Assembly (NCBI GenBank): GCA_016124635.1
Contig: WGNJ01000013.1
Coordinates: 62,001-126,000, forward strand
DNA: 64,000 nt
Direction: 5' to 3'
Source: Alphaproteobacteria bacterium
GTDB lineage: Bacteria; Pseudomonadota; Alphaproteobacteria; Micropepsales; Micropepsaceae
A model generated the notes under the pieces. That model did no database searches and was not told the DNA's origin. It saw only the letters and a list, made by a program, of their open reading frames with translations. Position numbers and translations under genes: made by a program. Below are positions 19,377 through 27,861 of this stretch, piece after piece (the stretch's first letter is position 1; every line of letters starts with the position of its first letter).

Positions 19377-19612
19377 CTTTTTCCTCCCCTGCGCGCGCGG
19401 AACGCGCGTGCGGGCGGAGGTGGATCGCCGCGGAACGCGGCGAGACGGAGGGGGTGGGGTCGTCGCGCGTGGACTTAGGTCGGGGCGAATGCTCTGCGGC
19501 TCAGCGGCATCCGCGCCGTCTCGCCACTGACGCTCAGGGCCTAGCTCAGCTCACTGCCGGCTCGACACCTCCTTCGCGCTGCGCCGTCCCCCCGGTGCAG
19601 GGGAGGAAAGAA
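19377..19612. repeat. Palindromic intergenic element, copy A (about 235 bp)
   Basis: The ends are TTTCCTCCCC and GGGGAGGAAA in inverted orientation. The left half holds GCGCGCGGAACGCGCGTGCG, then GGGCGGAGGTG and GAGACGGAGGGGGTG, all shared with copy B at 52221-52450. The right half is more degraded than in copy B. No open frame or transposase is inside, so it is a MITE-like or BIME-like element rather than an insertion sequence. Confidence 0.75.
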
Positions 19613-19792
19613 GCGTCCAGAAGCCGCCGTTCCCGTCAGCAAGAGCCGATGGCTCAAGCGGGTTACCGATTACAAATCCACGATGTCAACGAGCGCGGCA
19701 GCAGCTTGCGCTGGCCGCAGAATCTCATCTTGCGATATACGCAATATCATGTCAAGACCAACGCTGCCGCAGCCGCACGTTCTCGGCCGGCC

Positions 19793-20059
19793 TCAGCAGT
19801 CGCCGCCCATACGGCACATCGAGACGCGCTGATCGAGCAGGCGATAGGCCTCGCCGTACTGACCGGCCGCACAGTGTGCGGAGGCCTTCTTCAGCATCTT
19901 CGCGATGTCGCTGCGATTGGGATTGCCGATTTGCTTTCGATAGGCATCCCGGAAATTGTCGACGCTCGCCTGACAGTTCGATGCTTTGTATTCCGCGTAC
20001 ACCCAATTGCCGACAAACGCCGACGCCACCATGCCGACGATTCCGAATACCTTGCCCAT
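19793..20059 (-). CDS. Small membrane-anchored or exported hypothetical protein
   Basis: An 88-residue protein with an N-terminal hydrophobic segment (GKVFGIVGMVASAFVGNWVYA) followed by a helical domain with four cysteines (SNCQAS, AHCAAGQ, and MCRMGGDC at the end) and a tetratricopeptide-like stretch (AKMLKKASAHCAAGQYGEAYRLLDQ). GGGGAGGCGACA precedes the ATG, a strong ribosome binding site. No family recognised. Low-level evidence is good that it is expressed; function unknown. Confidence 0.75.
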   Translation of the reverse strand: MGKVFGIVGMVASAFVGNWVYAEYKASNCQASVDNFRDAYRKQIGNPNRSDIAKMLKKASAHCAAGQYGEAYRLLDQRVSMCRMGGDC

Positions 20060-20144
20060 TGTCGCCTCCCCAGGTCGTGCGCTGAAGGATGCCTGCCGGA
20101 CTTTAAGAAACGGCTAGCCGAGCCATTTCAACGGTTTGAAGGCC

Positions 20145-20864
20145 CTAATTCACGGGCCCCAGCGTCTCGTGGAACAGATCGCGCATGAGCCGCCAAGCCC
20201 GCTTGTCGGCGCGCGCGTCGTATTTGAAGCCGGGCAGGTTGCGCGCATCGATCTCCGGGTTGGTGAAGCTGTGGCCGACGCCGCCTTGGATGTCCATGCG
20301 CCAGTCGACCTTGCCGTCCTCCATTTCCTTGATGAAGGCCTCGCGATCGCCGACAGGGATGATCGGATCGGCGCCGCCGACGCACATCAAGACCTTGCAC
20401 TTGATGTTCTTGGCGTCTTGCGGCGCGCGCACGGAAAGACCGGGGTGAAAACCGACGACGCAAGCGACGTCGGCGCCGCTGCGTGCAATCTCAAGAGCTG
20501 TCGCGCCGCCAAAACAAAATCCGATGACTGCAAGGCGTTTGGGATCGACACCCGGCTGAGAGCGCACGATGTCGAGACCTTTGAGCGCCCGTTTGCGCCA
20601 TGTCGGCACGTCGGCGACGAGGCCGCGCAACGTCGCCTGGGCTTGCTCCATCGAGGTGATGGGCTCGCCGAAGAGATCGGCGGCGAACGCCACATAGCCG
20701 AGTTCGGCCAACATACGCGCCCGCTCTTTGGGATGTCCGGTCATCCCGCCGCCTTCATGCACGACGAGCACGCCCGGTACGCGCTTGCCGCTCGAGCCGT
20801 CGTAGAGGAAGCCAAGAAACGTCTTGCCGTCGACCTCGTAGGGAATCTCGCTCGTTTTGATCAT
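20145..20864 (-). CDS. Dienelactone hydrolase family protein
   Basis: A 239-residue alpha/beta hydrolase of the dienelactone hydrolase family. The Cys-His-Asp triad is visible: nucleophile C117 in GFCFGGATALE, D166 in CVGGADPIIP, and H198 in GGVGHSFTNP. The oxyanion segment VVHEGGGMTGHPKERARMLAELGYVAFAADLFG is typical. Natural substrates of such stand-alone members are usually unknown; no catechol pathway genes are nearby. GAGGA precedes the ATG. Confidence 0.95.
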   Translation of the reverse strand: MIKTSEIPYEVDGKTFLGFLYDGSSGKRVPGVLVVHEGGGMTGHPKERARMLAELGYVAFAADLFGEPITSMEQAQATLRGLVADVPTWRKRALKGLDIVRSQPGVDPKRLAVIGFCFGGATALEIARSGADVACVVGFHPGLSVRAPQDAKNIKCKVLMCVGGADPIIPVGDREAFIKEMEDGKVDWRMDIQGGVGHSFTNPEIDARNLPGFKYDARADKRAWRLMRDLFHETLGPVN

Positions 20865-20962
20865 TGTCGGGTCCTCGCGGGGTGAGTAGGGAGTGCCGAT
20901 CGCTCTCTATTAGAACAAATGCAGCTTGGGCGGAACGTTGGTGAGGCTGAATCGAAGCGCTC

Positions 20963-20998
20963 TTGACGTTGATAATATATGCACGTATATGCATATAC
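20963..20998 (+). promoter_or_regulatory. Promoter and operator-like palindrome of the ArsR-SRPBCC operon
   Basis: TTGACG at 20963-20968 is followed after 17 bases by TATATG at 20986-20991, a good sigma-70-like pair. A perfect 14-bp palindrome, GTATATGCATATAC (20985-20998), covers the -10 box and ends one base before the ATG of the regulator gene. With this promoter, transcription would start at about the ATG itself, giving a leaderless mRNA. Binding of the ArsR dimer here would block transcription; this is inferred from position and symmetry. Confidence 0.65.
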
Positions 20999-21349
20999 AT
21001 GAGTGTGCAGATAGATGCGTTCCAAGCCTTGGCGGATCCGAGCAGGCGCCGCATCGTCGAGGCGTTGGCCGGCGGTGAGCGTCAGGTCGGCGACATCGTA
21101 GAGCGCGCGGGCATCCACCAATCCGGTGTCTCGCGCCATCTGCGCATTCTCCATGACACCGGCTTCGTCACGGTTCGCCCCGAAGGGCAGAAGCGCTTCT
21201 ACGCGCTCAAGCCTGACCCATTCCGCGAGCTCGACAGCTGGCTCGCAAAGTATCGCGGCCTTTGGGAGGCGCGCCTCGATCGTTTCGGCGCCGCGCTCGA
21301 AAAGCAACGCAAGGCCAAACGGGCCGCACATAGGGATCAACGCAAATGA
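20999..21349 (+). CDS. ArsR-family transcriptional regulator
   Basis: A 116-residue winged-helix repressor (VQIDAFQALADPSRRRIVEAL, VERAGIHQSGVSRHLRILHDTGFV). No metal-binding ELCVCDL-type cysteine motif is present, so it belongs to the non-metal subgroup that pairs with SRPBCC proteins. I chose the ATG at 20999; the frame is open to 20963 but that extension covers the promoter. There is no Shine-Dalgarno before 20999, which agrees with a leaderless start. It overlaps the next gene by 4 bases (ATGA). Confidence 0.93.
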   Translation: MSVQIDAFQALADPSRRRIVEALAGGERQVGDIVERAGIHQSGVSRHLRILHDTGFVTVRPEGQKRFYALKPDPFRELDSWLAKYRGLWEARLDRFGAALEKQRKAKRAAHRDQRK

Positions 21350-21834
21350 CCAATGCGACGACGTCGAAGACCGTGATCGAGCGTACCTACAAGGCTGGCG
21401 TCGCGGAGCTCTGGGATTTGTGGACGACGAAAGAGGGTTTCGAATCCTGGTGGGGCCCCGTCGGTTTCCGGGTCGAAGTGCATACGTTGGAGGGCCGTCT
21501 CGGCGGCATCTTGTTCTACGACATGATCGCCGACGCGCCCGAGCAGATCGCCGAGATGAAGCGACAGGGTTTCGCGGTTCAGCACAAAACGCGTGGGCGT
21601 TTCGGCGAGTACCAGAAGCACAAACGGCTGGTCTTGAACCACGTCATCGACTTTCTGCCCGGGGTAAAGCACTACGAAAGCACGATCGAGGTCGATTTCT
21701 ACCCCGACGGCGAGTGGACGCGCATGGTTGTCACGCTCCATGCGATGCACGACGAGCAATTCACCGGCATGGCTCTCGAAGGCTTCACCAGCCAGCTGTC
21801 GAAACTGGACGACCGCTACCAGCAGCCGAAATAG
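21346..21834 (+). CDS. SRPBCC (AHSA1-like) family protein
   Basis: A 162-residue hydrophobic-ligand-binding fold protein of the START/Bet v1 superfamily (VIERTYKAGVAELWDLWTTKEGFESWWGPVGF opening, then GEWTRMVVTLH and the final helix). ArsR-SRPBCC pairs are common in alphaproteobacteria, usually of unknown ligand. It is translationally coupled to the regulator. The last 18 codons are repeated in diverged form at 23609-23662, beyond an island of unrelated genes. Confidence 0.9.
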   Translation: MTNATTSKTVIERTYKAGVAELWDLWTTKEGFESWWGPVGFRVEVHTLEGRLGGILFYDMIADAPEQIAEMKRQGFAVQHKTRGRFGEYQKHKRLVLNHVIDFLPGVKHYESTIEVDFYPDGEWTRMVVTLHAMHDEQFTGMALEGFTSQLSKLDDRYQQPK

Positions 21835-21949
21835 CCGCATTGGCGTCGGCTTGAAGCCAAAAGCGGTCAGATGGCCGAATTGACACGAATGACCGTTATT
21901 GGCCCCAATTGAGACGCTCAGTGTGTTGCATGAGGTTTTCGACGGTCGC

Positions 21950-22423
21950 TCAATGATTGGCCGCGCAGACCTCCAATCGCGTAATGTCATTGCCCACATA
22001 CTGGATGCGCAGATATTTACCAGGGGCGACAGGCCCCCCGTATCTTGCCGACTGGTGAAAGCCTGGCATAAGCCAAGCATCGGAGTACCTGAACGAACGC
22101 CCCCCAATGGAGAATTCTTCGAATTCTTGCGACGCATTTGCCGGTTGGAAATTGTGCACGACACCTTCGATCGAGTTCACCTTACCGGCTGCAACGCGAT
22201 CCACGAGTTCAACGTATTTTCGGTGCGATGGCACAATAATCATCGGGACGACGACCGCAACAATCGCTGGCGCGATGAAGCCTGCGATTCTTCCGGCTGG
22301 CTTTTGCTCACTGTGGGCCCAGCCCCACAAGACCAACAGAGTGAAAAGAATGGCACCTACGACCACAATCCACCAGTAGGTGTAACCGACTGTCGCTATG
22401 TCGAATATTTCAGTGCAAGCCAT
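21950..22423 (-). CDS. Hypothetical membrane protein
   Basis: A 157-residue protein with two membrane helices near the N terminus (about residues 15-37 and 45-65) followed by a soluble domain of about 90 residues (EEFSIGGRSFRYSDAWLMPGFHQ and GKYLRIQYVGNDITRLEV). GGAGG lies 8 bases before the ATG. No family recognised. Base composition is less GC-rich than the flanking genes. It lies in the island between the SRPBCC gene and its duplicated tail. Confidence 0.75.
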   Translation of the reverse strand: MACTEIFDIATVGYTYWWIVVVGAILFTLLVLWGWAHSEQKPAGRIAGFIAPAIVAVVVPMIIVPSHRKYVELVDRVAAGKVNSIEGVVHNFQPANASQEFEEFSIGGRSFRYSDAWLMPGFHQSARYGGPVAPGKYLRIQYVGNDITRLEVCAANH

Positions 22424-22557
22424 CCCTACGCCTCCGGCGGTATTCTAGGAGTTACGATTTCGGTCGTTATTGCGCCGGCTCCAAAGAACGCGCTGAACCC
22501 AGGCTGCGTCGGGGCCCTTATCAGCTTTCGTCTTGCCTCAAATATTCAAGCTTTGAT

Positions 22558-23046
22558 CTATTTGCGAGAAGAATGAGCAGCGGCCATACGAAACCAGGCA
22601 AGCGCAGCGAGTACCACAATCCCGCTGGCAAGGATTCCCAGGAATCGATTGCCGTCGGTCCAATTGTGTTCGCATTGCTGGTAAGTGTGAGAGTAAGATG
22701 GCGTGGCAATTTGGAAAACGTCGTAGTAGGGAGTCCGCGAACCCTTTCTGATGTGAGGGGTCGGCACAAACCCAACCTCAACCGGCGCGTCGGTCTGCGC
22801 CAAGCGCATCGCAACTTCATCGCCTTCGCCGCAAATATGCGAGTAAAAATACAAGCGCGGGTCGCCGGATAGATAGAAGACGACCGAACCCGAGTCCGAT
22901 TTGTCTTGTTGGACTTTGACCGGCAGACCCTTGGCGGTCGCAAGCTCTTCCTCGCGCGGGAAATCGTAACCGGGTCGAAAAAGCAAGATCGCAACGTAAC
23001 CAGCAGAAAATAGGATTACGAAGCCGGAAAGCGCCAATCGCAGCAC
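22558..23046 (-). CDS. Hypothetical protein with N- and C-terminal membrane helices
   Basis: A 162-residue protein with a hydrophobic helix at residues 3-23, a soluble middle domain (SGSVVFYLSGDPRLYFYSHICGEGDEVAM, two cysteines) and a second helix at about 135-155. The start is GTG with GGAG 8 bases upstream. No family recognised. Same direction as the gene at 21950-22423 (downstream, 134 bases away) and likewise lower in GC than the surroundings. Confidence 0.7.
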   Translation of the reverse strand: MLRLALSGFVILFSAGYVAILLFRPGYDFPREEELATAKGLPVKVQQDKSDSGSVVFYLSGDPRLYFYSHICGEGDEVAMRLAQTDAPVEVGFVPTPHIRKGSRTPYYDVFQIATPSYSHTYQQCEHNWTDGNRFLGILASGIVVLAALAWFRMAAAHSSRK

Positions 23047-23263
23047 CTTGATGCTCCACAGTCTGGTTTGTCACCCCAGGGCTCATTGCGGTCGGCCCAA
23101 TGGCGACATGGGCCCTCGCAGTCCTTTGAATCACGCTTTCTCCGCGTGCGACAGTACCACATTCGTAACCAAGGCCAGCAGGGCTCGGGGCACTGAAGCG
23201 GAAGTTGGACCGGCCCCACCAAATTCATCGTCTGAGGCCATCTACGTTGCAAGGGATTGCAGC

Positions 23264-23593
23264 ATGCCGAATGACGATGTCGCGGTTCTCAGCTTCACAA
23301 ATGAGCGCGAACCTCAGAAGCCGTCGCGGAGGATCTCGTTCAGCGCAAAAGCCAAATTTTCGGCAGTGTATTTGGGGTATTTCACCGATATTGCCGTCGA
23401 TTGGTCTCATATTGTTGCATTTCACATCGGCCCTTATGACAAAGACCCGAGTCTGGTTCGCGTAGCCGTCGAATTCCAAGCCGATACGAGGATCAAGCCA
23501 TCCCCGTTCGAATTCGGCTTTGCTCAGAAGACCTGCATGGATCAAATCGAGCAGCGATATGGGCAACTTCTGAAATTCGAACACTCCCAATGA
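23264..23593 (+). CDS. Hypothetical soluble protein
   Basis: A 109-residue protein of mixed strand and helix pattern (VYLGYFTDIAVDWSHIVAFHIGPYD, LVRVAVEFQADTRI), ending in a helix (CMDQIEQRYGQLLKFEHS). The ATG at 23264 has AAGGGA 8 bases upstream; the frame stays open to 23048 but that part has low-complexity shadow composition. No family recognised. Third member of the lower-GC island. Confidence 0.6.
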   Translation: MPNDDVAVLSFTNEREPQKPSRRISFSAKAKFSAVYLGYFTDIAVDWSHIVAFHIGPYDKDPSLVRVAVEFQADTRIKPSPFEFGFAQKTCMDQIEQRYGQLLKFEHSQ

Positions 23594-23608
23594 AGTTGCT
23601 CTTGTGCG

Positions 23609-23662
23609 GGCTTTACGAGCCGGTTGTCGAAACTGGACGACCGCTACCAGCAGACGAAATAG
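23609..23662 (+). pseudogene. Remnant of the 3' end of a second SRPBCC gene
   Basis: These 18 codons, ending in TAG, read GFTSRLSKLDDRYQQTK and match the last 18 codons of the SRPBCC gene at 21781-21834 (GFTSQLSKLDDRYQQPK). The two differ at 5 of 54 bases, some of them synonymous, so the copy is an older duplicate, not an assembly repeat. Everything upstream of these codons is unrelated. It marks the right border of the unknown-gene island. Confidence 0.75.
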
Positions 23663-23706
23663 CGCCGCTCCGCTAGAGTCGTTCGAGCTCAAGTGGAAAC
23701 CGCGTC

Positions 23707-24168
23707 ATGCCCAAGATCGACATCGCCGCCGTGCCGAAGCGCAAAGGCACGGGTTATCCGCCGCAATTCAGCGCGCCTTGTGTCGATCGTGTTCGCCAAC
23801 GCTTGGGCGACGCCGGCGGGCTCAAAGATTTCGGCGTCAATCTGATGCACTTGCCGCCGGGCAATTGGTCGAGCCAGCGTCATTGGCACAGCCACGAAGA
23901 CGAGTTCGTTTACGTGCTCGAAGGCGAGCTGACGTTGATCGAGGATGAGGGCGAGACATTGCTGCGCGCCGGCGACTGCGCCGCCTTCGCGAAAGGCACC
24001 GGCAACGGCCATCACATGATCAACAAGTCTGATCGGGTGGCGGTCTATCTCGAGGTCGGTTCGCGGCAACCGGCCGACGTCACCACGTGCTCCGACGTCG
24101 ACATGATGAGCACCAACGCCGACGGTCGCTTCACCCACAAAGACGGGACGCCTTATCCGGGACAATAG
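23707..24168 (+). CDS. Cupin domain protein
   Basis: A 153-residue single-domain cupin. Metal-binding motif 1 is HWHSHEDEFVYVLEGELTLIED and motif 2 is GDCAAFAKGTGNGHHMINKS, with the expected His/Glu ligands. No enzymatic class can be assigned; the closest style is the transcription-factor-free cupins annotated as possible sugar or small-molecule binding proteins. It has no clear operon partner. Confidence 0.88.
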   Translation: MPKIDIAAVPKRKGTGYPPQFSAPCVDRVRQRLGDAGGLKDFGVNLMHLPPGNWSSQRHWHSHEDEFVYVLEGELTLIEDEGETLLRAGDCAAFAKGTGNGHHMINKSDRVAVYLEVGSRQPADVTTCSDVDMMSTNADGRFTHKDGTPYPGQ

Positions 24169-24202
24169 CTTTTCTGTGCATCAGGGCGTGAATACTGTGT
24201 TC

Positions 24203-24442
24203 TTACTTCTTGCGCTGGCGTGGAGGTTTGCGGTTGGTCACGGGTAGGCGTCGCTGCGTGCGCCAAATGAAGTACAGGAAGATGACGGCCGTGCCCGATA
24301 CTACGAGTATCGTGTCCACGAGCAGGGACATTGCATCCACGCCCTTGGCGACGGCAAGGACCGCGATGAAGACCGCAAACATCACCGGGAACCAAAGGCT
24401 CCTCGCAGCAGCATATTTGATGTGGTGAAGTCGTATCTTCAT
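24203..24442 (-). CDS. Small two-helix membrane protein
   Basis: A 79-residue basic protein with two hydrophobic helices (about residues 16-34 and 38-58) and a Lys/Arg-rich tail (RTQRRLPVTNRKPPRQRKK). No family recognised. The codon pattern is coherent and the product is clearly membrane-like, but with only a weak upstream ribosome binding site the call is moderate. It lies just upstream of the VOC gene in the same direction. Confidence 0.6.
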   Translation of the reverse strand: MKIRLHHIKYAAARSLWFPVMFAVFIAVLAVAKGVDAMSLLVDTILVVSGTAVIFLYFIWRTQRRLPVTNRKPPRQRKK

Positions 24443-24480
24443 TCCAACTGCTCAACACCCATCGTCCAAAGTGGTGCGCC

Positions 24481-25173
24481 TCACTCCGCCGCCACCCGCA
24501 CCGGCGGATCGGGGACGGAGAAGCGCTTCGTCACGTCCTCGTCGGGCATGGCGAGCATCGCTTTGTAGACGTCCGGAGGATAGACCTGATGCGGTTTCGA
24601 CGCGTCGTAGGGCGGTTGTTTCAACTTGCCGCCTTCGCCCTTGTACGGCGCGGGGCGCTTGTAGCGCGCGAGCTCCTCGTTGTTGATGCCGGCCAATGCC
24701 TGAACTTCGGGATCGATCCAGGCGTTCGCGTCGATCGCGCTCTGCGAGGTCGCGATCTCGAGCGAAAGGCCTTCGAGCCCCGCGAAGTAGATCGATTTGC
24801 ACATGCCGTGGTCGAGCGGACCGATGACGTTGATGCCGCGCGAGCGGATGCGGTCGCGCATGGCGAGCAGCTCTTCGTCGGTGTCGACGTTGAAGGCGAC
24901 GTGCTGCATCGTGCCGGGCGCCGACGGCAGGCCGGGATTGCCCGCGTGGCTAACGCCCAACGTCGGTTTCGTTGCCTTGATCTTGTCGTTCTGCACGAAG
25001 GCGACGGAAGCCGTGTCGTTCAGCCGCATGAAGCCGTGCCATGTGCCTTCGACCCCGTGCATCCAATAGAGCGCGACGAGTTCCATCCCGAGCACGTCCG
25101 AGAAATATTCGATCTGCGTTTTCATGTTGCCGGTCGAGATCGCGAGATGGTGCAAGCCGTTTGCGCGGGGCAT
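24481..25173 (-). CDS. VOC-superfamily (glyoxalase/dioxygenase-like) protein
   Basis: A 230-residue protein with paired VOC half-motifs: LHHLAISTGNMKTQIEYFSDVLGMELVALY at the start and TMQHVAFNVDTDEELLAMRDRI with SIYFAGLEGLSLEI in the second half. The pattern resembles extradiol dioxygenase or glyoxalase I folds with His and Glu metal ligands. The substrate is unknown. The ATG at 25173 has a strong GAGGAGG 10 bases upstream, which decides against in-frame starts at 25209 and 25236. Confidence 0.9.
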   Translation of the reverse strand: MPRANGLHHLAISTGNMKTQIEYFSDVLGMELVALYWMHGVEGTWHGFMRLNDTASVAFVQNDKIKATKPTLGVSHAGNPGLPSAPGTMQHVAFNVDTDEELLAMRDRIRSRGINVIGPLDHGMCKSIYFAGLEGLSLEIATSQSAIDANAWIDPEVQALAGINNEELARYKRPAPYKGEGGKLKQPPYDASKPHQVYPPDVYKAMLAMPDEDVTKRFSVPDPPVRVAAE

Positions 25174-25260
25174 GGCCGAGAGCCTCCTCAATATCGTGAA
25201 CAGCGACATCTCAGCCGCCGAAGCAAACCCCGTCAAGCGGCTCGAACGTGCGGGAGATGA

Positions 25261-27861
25261 TTATCCGCCAGGCGGCAGGAGCGGACTGCGCGTCCGCAGC
25301 GTCTCGCCATAGTCCCACAGGTTCGCGCATAACGTCGCCCGGTCCGCATCGCTCGCCGTGCCCGCTTGCATTGCGTCGATCAACGTTCGATCGCGTTCTT
25401 GCTCTGCATAATAGGCTCTGGCTTGCGGCGTTTTTTCCCAGGCCTCATTGAACGGTGGTGCGTGCGCAAGCTTGATGGCCTGCGCGATGTCTTCCTTGGC
25501 TTTCGCGAAGTCGCCGAGGCGCGCATAAGCGCACGCCCGTTGGGCATAGGCGCTTGGATAGTCGGGTTGGTCCGCGATGCCCTTGGTGATGGCCGCGGCG
25601 GCTCCCGCGTTGTCGTTCTTGAGATAAAGCACCAGCGCCCGGTGGTAGTAGGCCGGCATGCCTGCGTTGTCCTCGCCCCAAATGCGCGATATTTCGTCGA
25701 GATGCTTCAGCGCCGCGTCATAGTTGCCCTGAACACGCTCAAGGCGAGCGAGGTCGATCAGCGGCCAGTAGGGTTTTGGCGTGTCGAGCTTGAGCGCCTT
25801 GCCGAGGGCGGCGCGTGCTTCATCATAGGCGCCAAGCGCAATATACGTCACGCCTTCGCGCCGGAATGAGCGCATCGTGGACTCGATCTCGCGCGACTTC
25901 TGATAGTCGCGCAGCGCCAAGATCATCGCCGCGTCGCGAATGCCGTAGGCGAGTTCGTAGTCTCGCCGCGCGTTTGCTCGGCCAAAATAGGCGACGGCAA
26001 GCAAGTGGCCGCTCAGCCGCCTCGACTCGATCACCTTCGTGAATAGCACGGCTGCTTTCTCACCTTCATATTTGTCGCCGGCCCTCCACGCTTGCGCCAA
26101 CGCGTCGTCCCACGGCCAGATATCCTCGAGGGCGTGCATTTCCTCAAGGTGGAACAACGTCCGCACGCCGGGCCGATCCTTCTCGGGAAACGCCTCCGCC
26201 GCCTTATCGACGCAATCGGGATCGTAGCCGCGCTCGCCGTCCCTGAACCAACCCGGGTGCGCGCCAGGCACGAACGGAGCGCCAAGCGCGATGAGTTTGG
26301 CATCGACGGTGAGGTAAGCATCGAGATGCTTCTCGACGACGGCCTGCTCCCGGTAGATATCGAGCGTCCGCCCGCCCTTGAGGTGCAGCACGTATGCCTC
26401 GACTGGTTCGCCCTTGTCGGTGAGATGGCAGCGCAGCACCACCCGCTCCACGTCGCCGTAGGAATAGCGTTCCTTTGCCAGCGTCCAATAATCCGTGACT
26501 TCGATCGCATCCGCCGTCAGCACGTCGACCGCGTTGAGGTCGCGATGCATGAAGAACAGCGTCATTGCCGCCAGAACGATTGCAGGCACATAGAAGAACG
26601 GTTCGAACGACAAGTTTGCAGCGTGCAGAAACTCACCGGGATTGATCGGCGTCGCGGTCGAAAGGCGCCGCGCCCGAACGAATGTGGTCAGTTTCCCCCT
26701 CAGCGTGAAGTAATTGTTCTTTACCGCGACGGCGACCCACGCCGACCGCTCCGAATAGCGCCGCGACAGGCGCGATAGGATGGTGTGCGGCAGTGCCGAC
26801 AGGAAGATCGCGACGAAGATCCATCCGACCATTGACAGTCCGCGGGAACGGAGCTCGATCGGGAACGATGGTCCCGCCGGTGGCGTGTCGAACGCCGTGC
26901 CTCCATAGTACACCGCGACCGCGCCGCCCACAGCAATGGCGCCGAGTACCGCGACGAGTCCGAACGCCTGAACCACCCATACATTGCGGTCGTATCCCTG
27001 CGCTTTCGCGTAGGCGGTCACCGCTTCTGTGCTCGCATCGATGTAGGCGATTTCGCTCGGGCTCAGGTCGCGGTTGCTATCCCGCGCGCGGCGCTGCGAC
27101 ACCCATTGGAAAATCGTGCCGATCATCGCGATGCCCCCGACGATCGCAGCGATGACGATCGCCATCGGCGCTGCGGTTGGAAGCATATTGACGACCGCCT
27201 TCCACATTACGGCGCCCGCAGCGGCTACATCGATCGTCTGGCTGTCGAGGATGATACCCTTCAAGGCGTAATAGAGCGCGAAAGCAAGCGCCAGCCAGAC
27301 GAAGAACCCGAACATGTAAACCGCGTAGATTGCCCCCAAGATCAGGCTCACCAACGCGGTCGCGCGAAGGTCTATCTGGCCGCTTTCAGGCGCGGTCGCG
27401 TCGCCGTCGTCTTCGTCTTCATCTTTGGGCTTCTCTGCCTTGTCCTTCGCGCCCTTGTCATTGTCGCTGAGTGCGATCGTGAGGCTGAGCAGCCCCGGCA
27501 CCAGCAACAGCGCGGCCCAATAATTCGGCGGCGTGGCGAACAACGCCTGCCCGCCGATGGCGACCGCAATGCCGCCGTAGGCGAAATGTGACATCTCGCC
27601 AAGTGTGAAGTTCAGAAATAAATCGACGATAACGCTGCCGCTATCGACGTCCTTCGGCCACCTCAGCTTGAACGCGAGCGCGGCACCAGCCGCGATAAGA
27701 TACGCGCCGACGAGCCATGTCCGCTTCGCGTCGAGGGCGAAGCCCAAAGCAATGGCCGCAGGATCGAGCAGATAGACGCCGGTAACGATCATCGTTCCGG
27801 CGATGACGCCGATTGCCGGTGCAAGCGCATTCAGCCAACCCGTACCGCCGGACTTCGCCAT
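25261..27861 (-). CDS. Large polytopic membrane protein with C-terminal TPR region
   Basis: An 866-residue protein. Residues 1-460 hold about ten to twelve hydrophobic helices, broken by an acidic linker (KAEKPKDEDEDDGD, near residue 150). Next comes a soluble segment with a PH-like strand pattern (YSYGDVERVVLRCHLTDKGEP), then from about residue 600 tetratricopeptide-like repeats (ITYIALGAYDEARAALGKALKLD-type, NYDAALKHLDEI, DYPSAYAQRACAYARLGDFAKAKEDIAQAIKL). No enzyme motif seen. The layout suggests a membrane scaffold or sensor; function unknown. Reading frame and length are unambiguous. Confidence 0.85.
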   Translation of the reverse strand: MAKSGGTGWLNALAPAIGVIAGTMIVTGVYLLDPAAIALGFALDAKRTWLVGAYLIAAGAALAFKLRWPKDVDSGSVIVDLFLNFTLGEMSHFAYGGIAVAIGGQALFATPPNYWAALLLVPGLLSLTIALSDNDKGAKDKAEKPKDEDEDDGDATAPESGQIDLRATALVSLILGAIYAVYMFGFFVWLALAFALYYALKGIILDSQTIDVAAAGAVMWKAVVNMLPTAAPMAIVIAAIVGGIAMIGTIFQWVSQRRARDSNRDLSPSEIAYIDASTEAVTAYAKAQGYDRNVWVVQAFGLVAVLGAIAVGGAVAVYYGGTAFDTPPAGPSFPIELRSRGLSMVGWIFVAIFLSALPHTILSRLSRRYSERSAWVAVAVKNNYFTLRGKLTTFVRARRLSTATPINPGEFLHAANLSFEPFFYVPAIVLAAMTLFFMHRDLNAVDVLTADAIEVTDYWTLAKERYSYGDVERVVLRCHLTDKGEPVEAYVLHLKGGRTLDIYREQAVVEKHLDAYLTVDAKLIALGAPFVPGAHPGWFRDGERGYDPDCVDKAAEAFPEKDRPGVRTLFHLEEMHALEDIWPWDDALAQAWRAGDKYEGEKAAVLFTKVIESRRLSGHLLAVAYFGRANARRDYELAYGIRDAAMILALRDYQKSREIESTMRSFRREGVTYIALGAYDEARAALGKALKLDTPKPYWPLIDLARLERVQGNYDAALKHLDEISRIWGEDNAGMPAYYHRALVLYLKNDNAGAAAAITKGIADQPDYPSAYAQRACAYARLGDFAKAKEDIAQAIKLAHAPPFNEAWEKTPQARAYYAEQERDRTLIDAMQAGTASDADRATLCANLWDYGETLRTRSPLLPPGG

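Larger units (their letters stand above)
19204..19792. other. Long intergenic region with repeats, no gene
   Basis: About 590 bases without a supportable gene. The first part (19220-19360) is crowded with the word GTCTCGC and its complement; the middle (19377-19612) is a palindromic repeat element also found at 52221-52450; the last 180 bases show nothing recognisable. An open frame running rightward through it from 19454 to 20188 has shadow composition and crosses a better-supported leftward gene. Confidence 0.7.

Noticed and set aside
19377..19612. Insertion sequence
   Set aside because: Ends are inverted but there is no transposase frame and no clear target duplication; kept as a palindromic repeat only.
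19454..20188. 244-codon rightward open frame
   Set aside because: Crosses repeat copy A and the small leftward gene at 19793, which has a strong ribosome binding site and a coherent product.
23225..23692. 155-codon leftward open frame over the SRPBCC remnant
   Set aside because: Antisense to the better-supported gene at 23264; its N-terminal part is just the reverse of the duplicated SRPBCC end.
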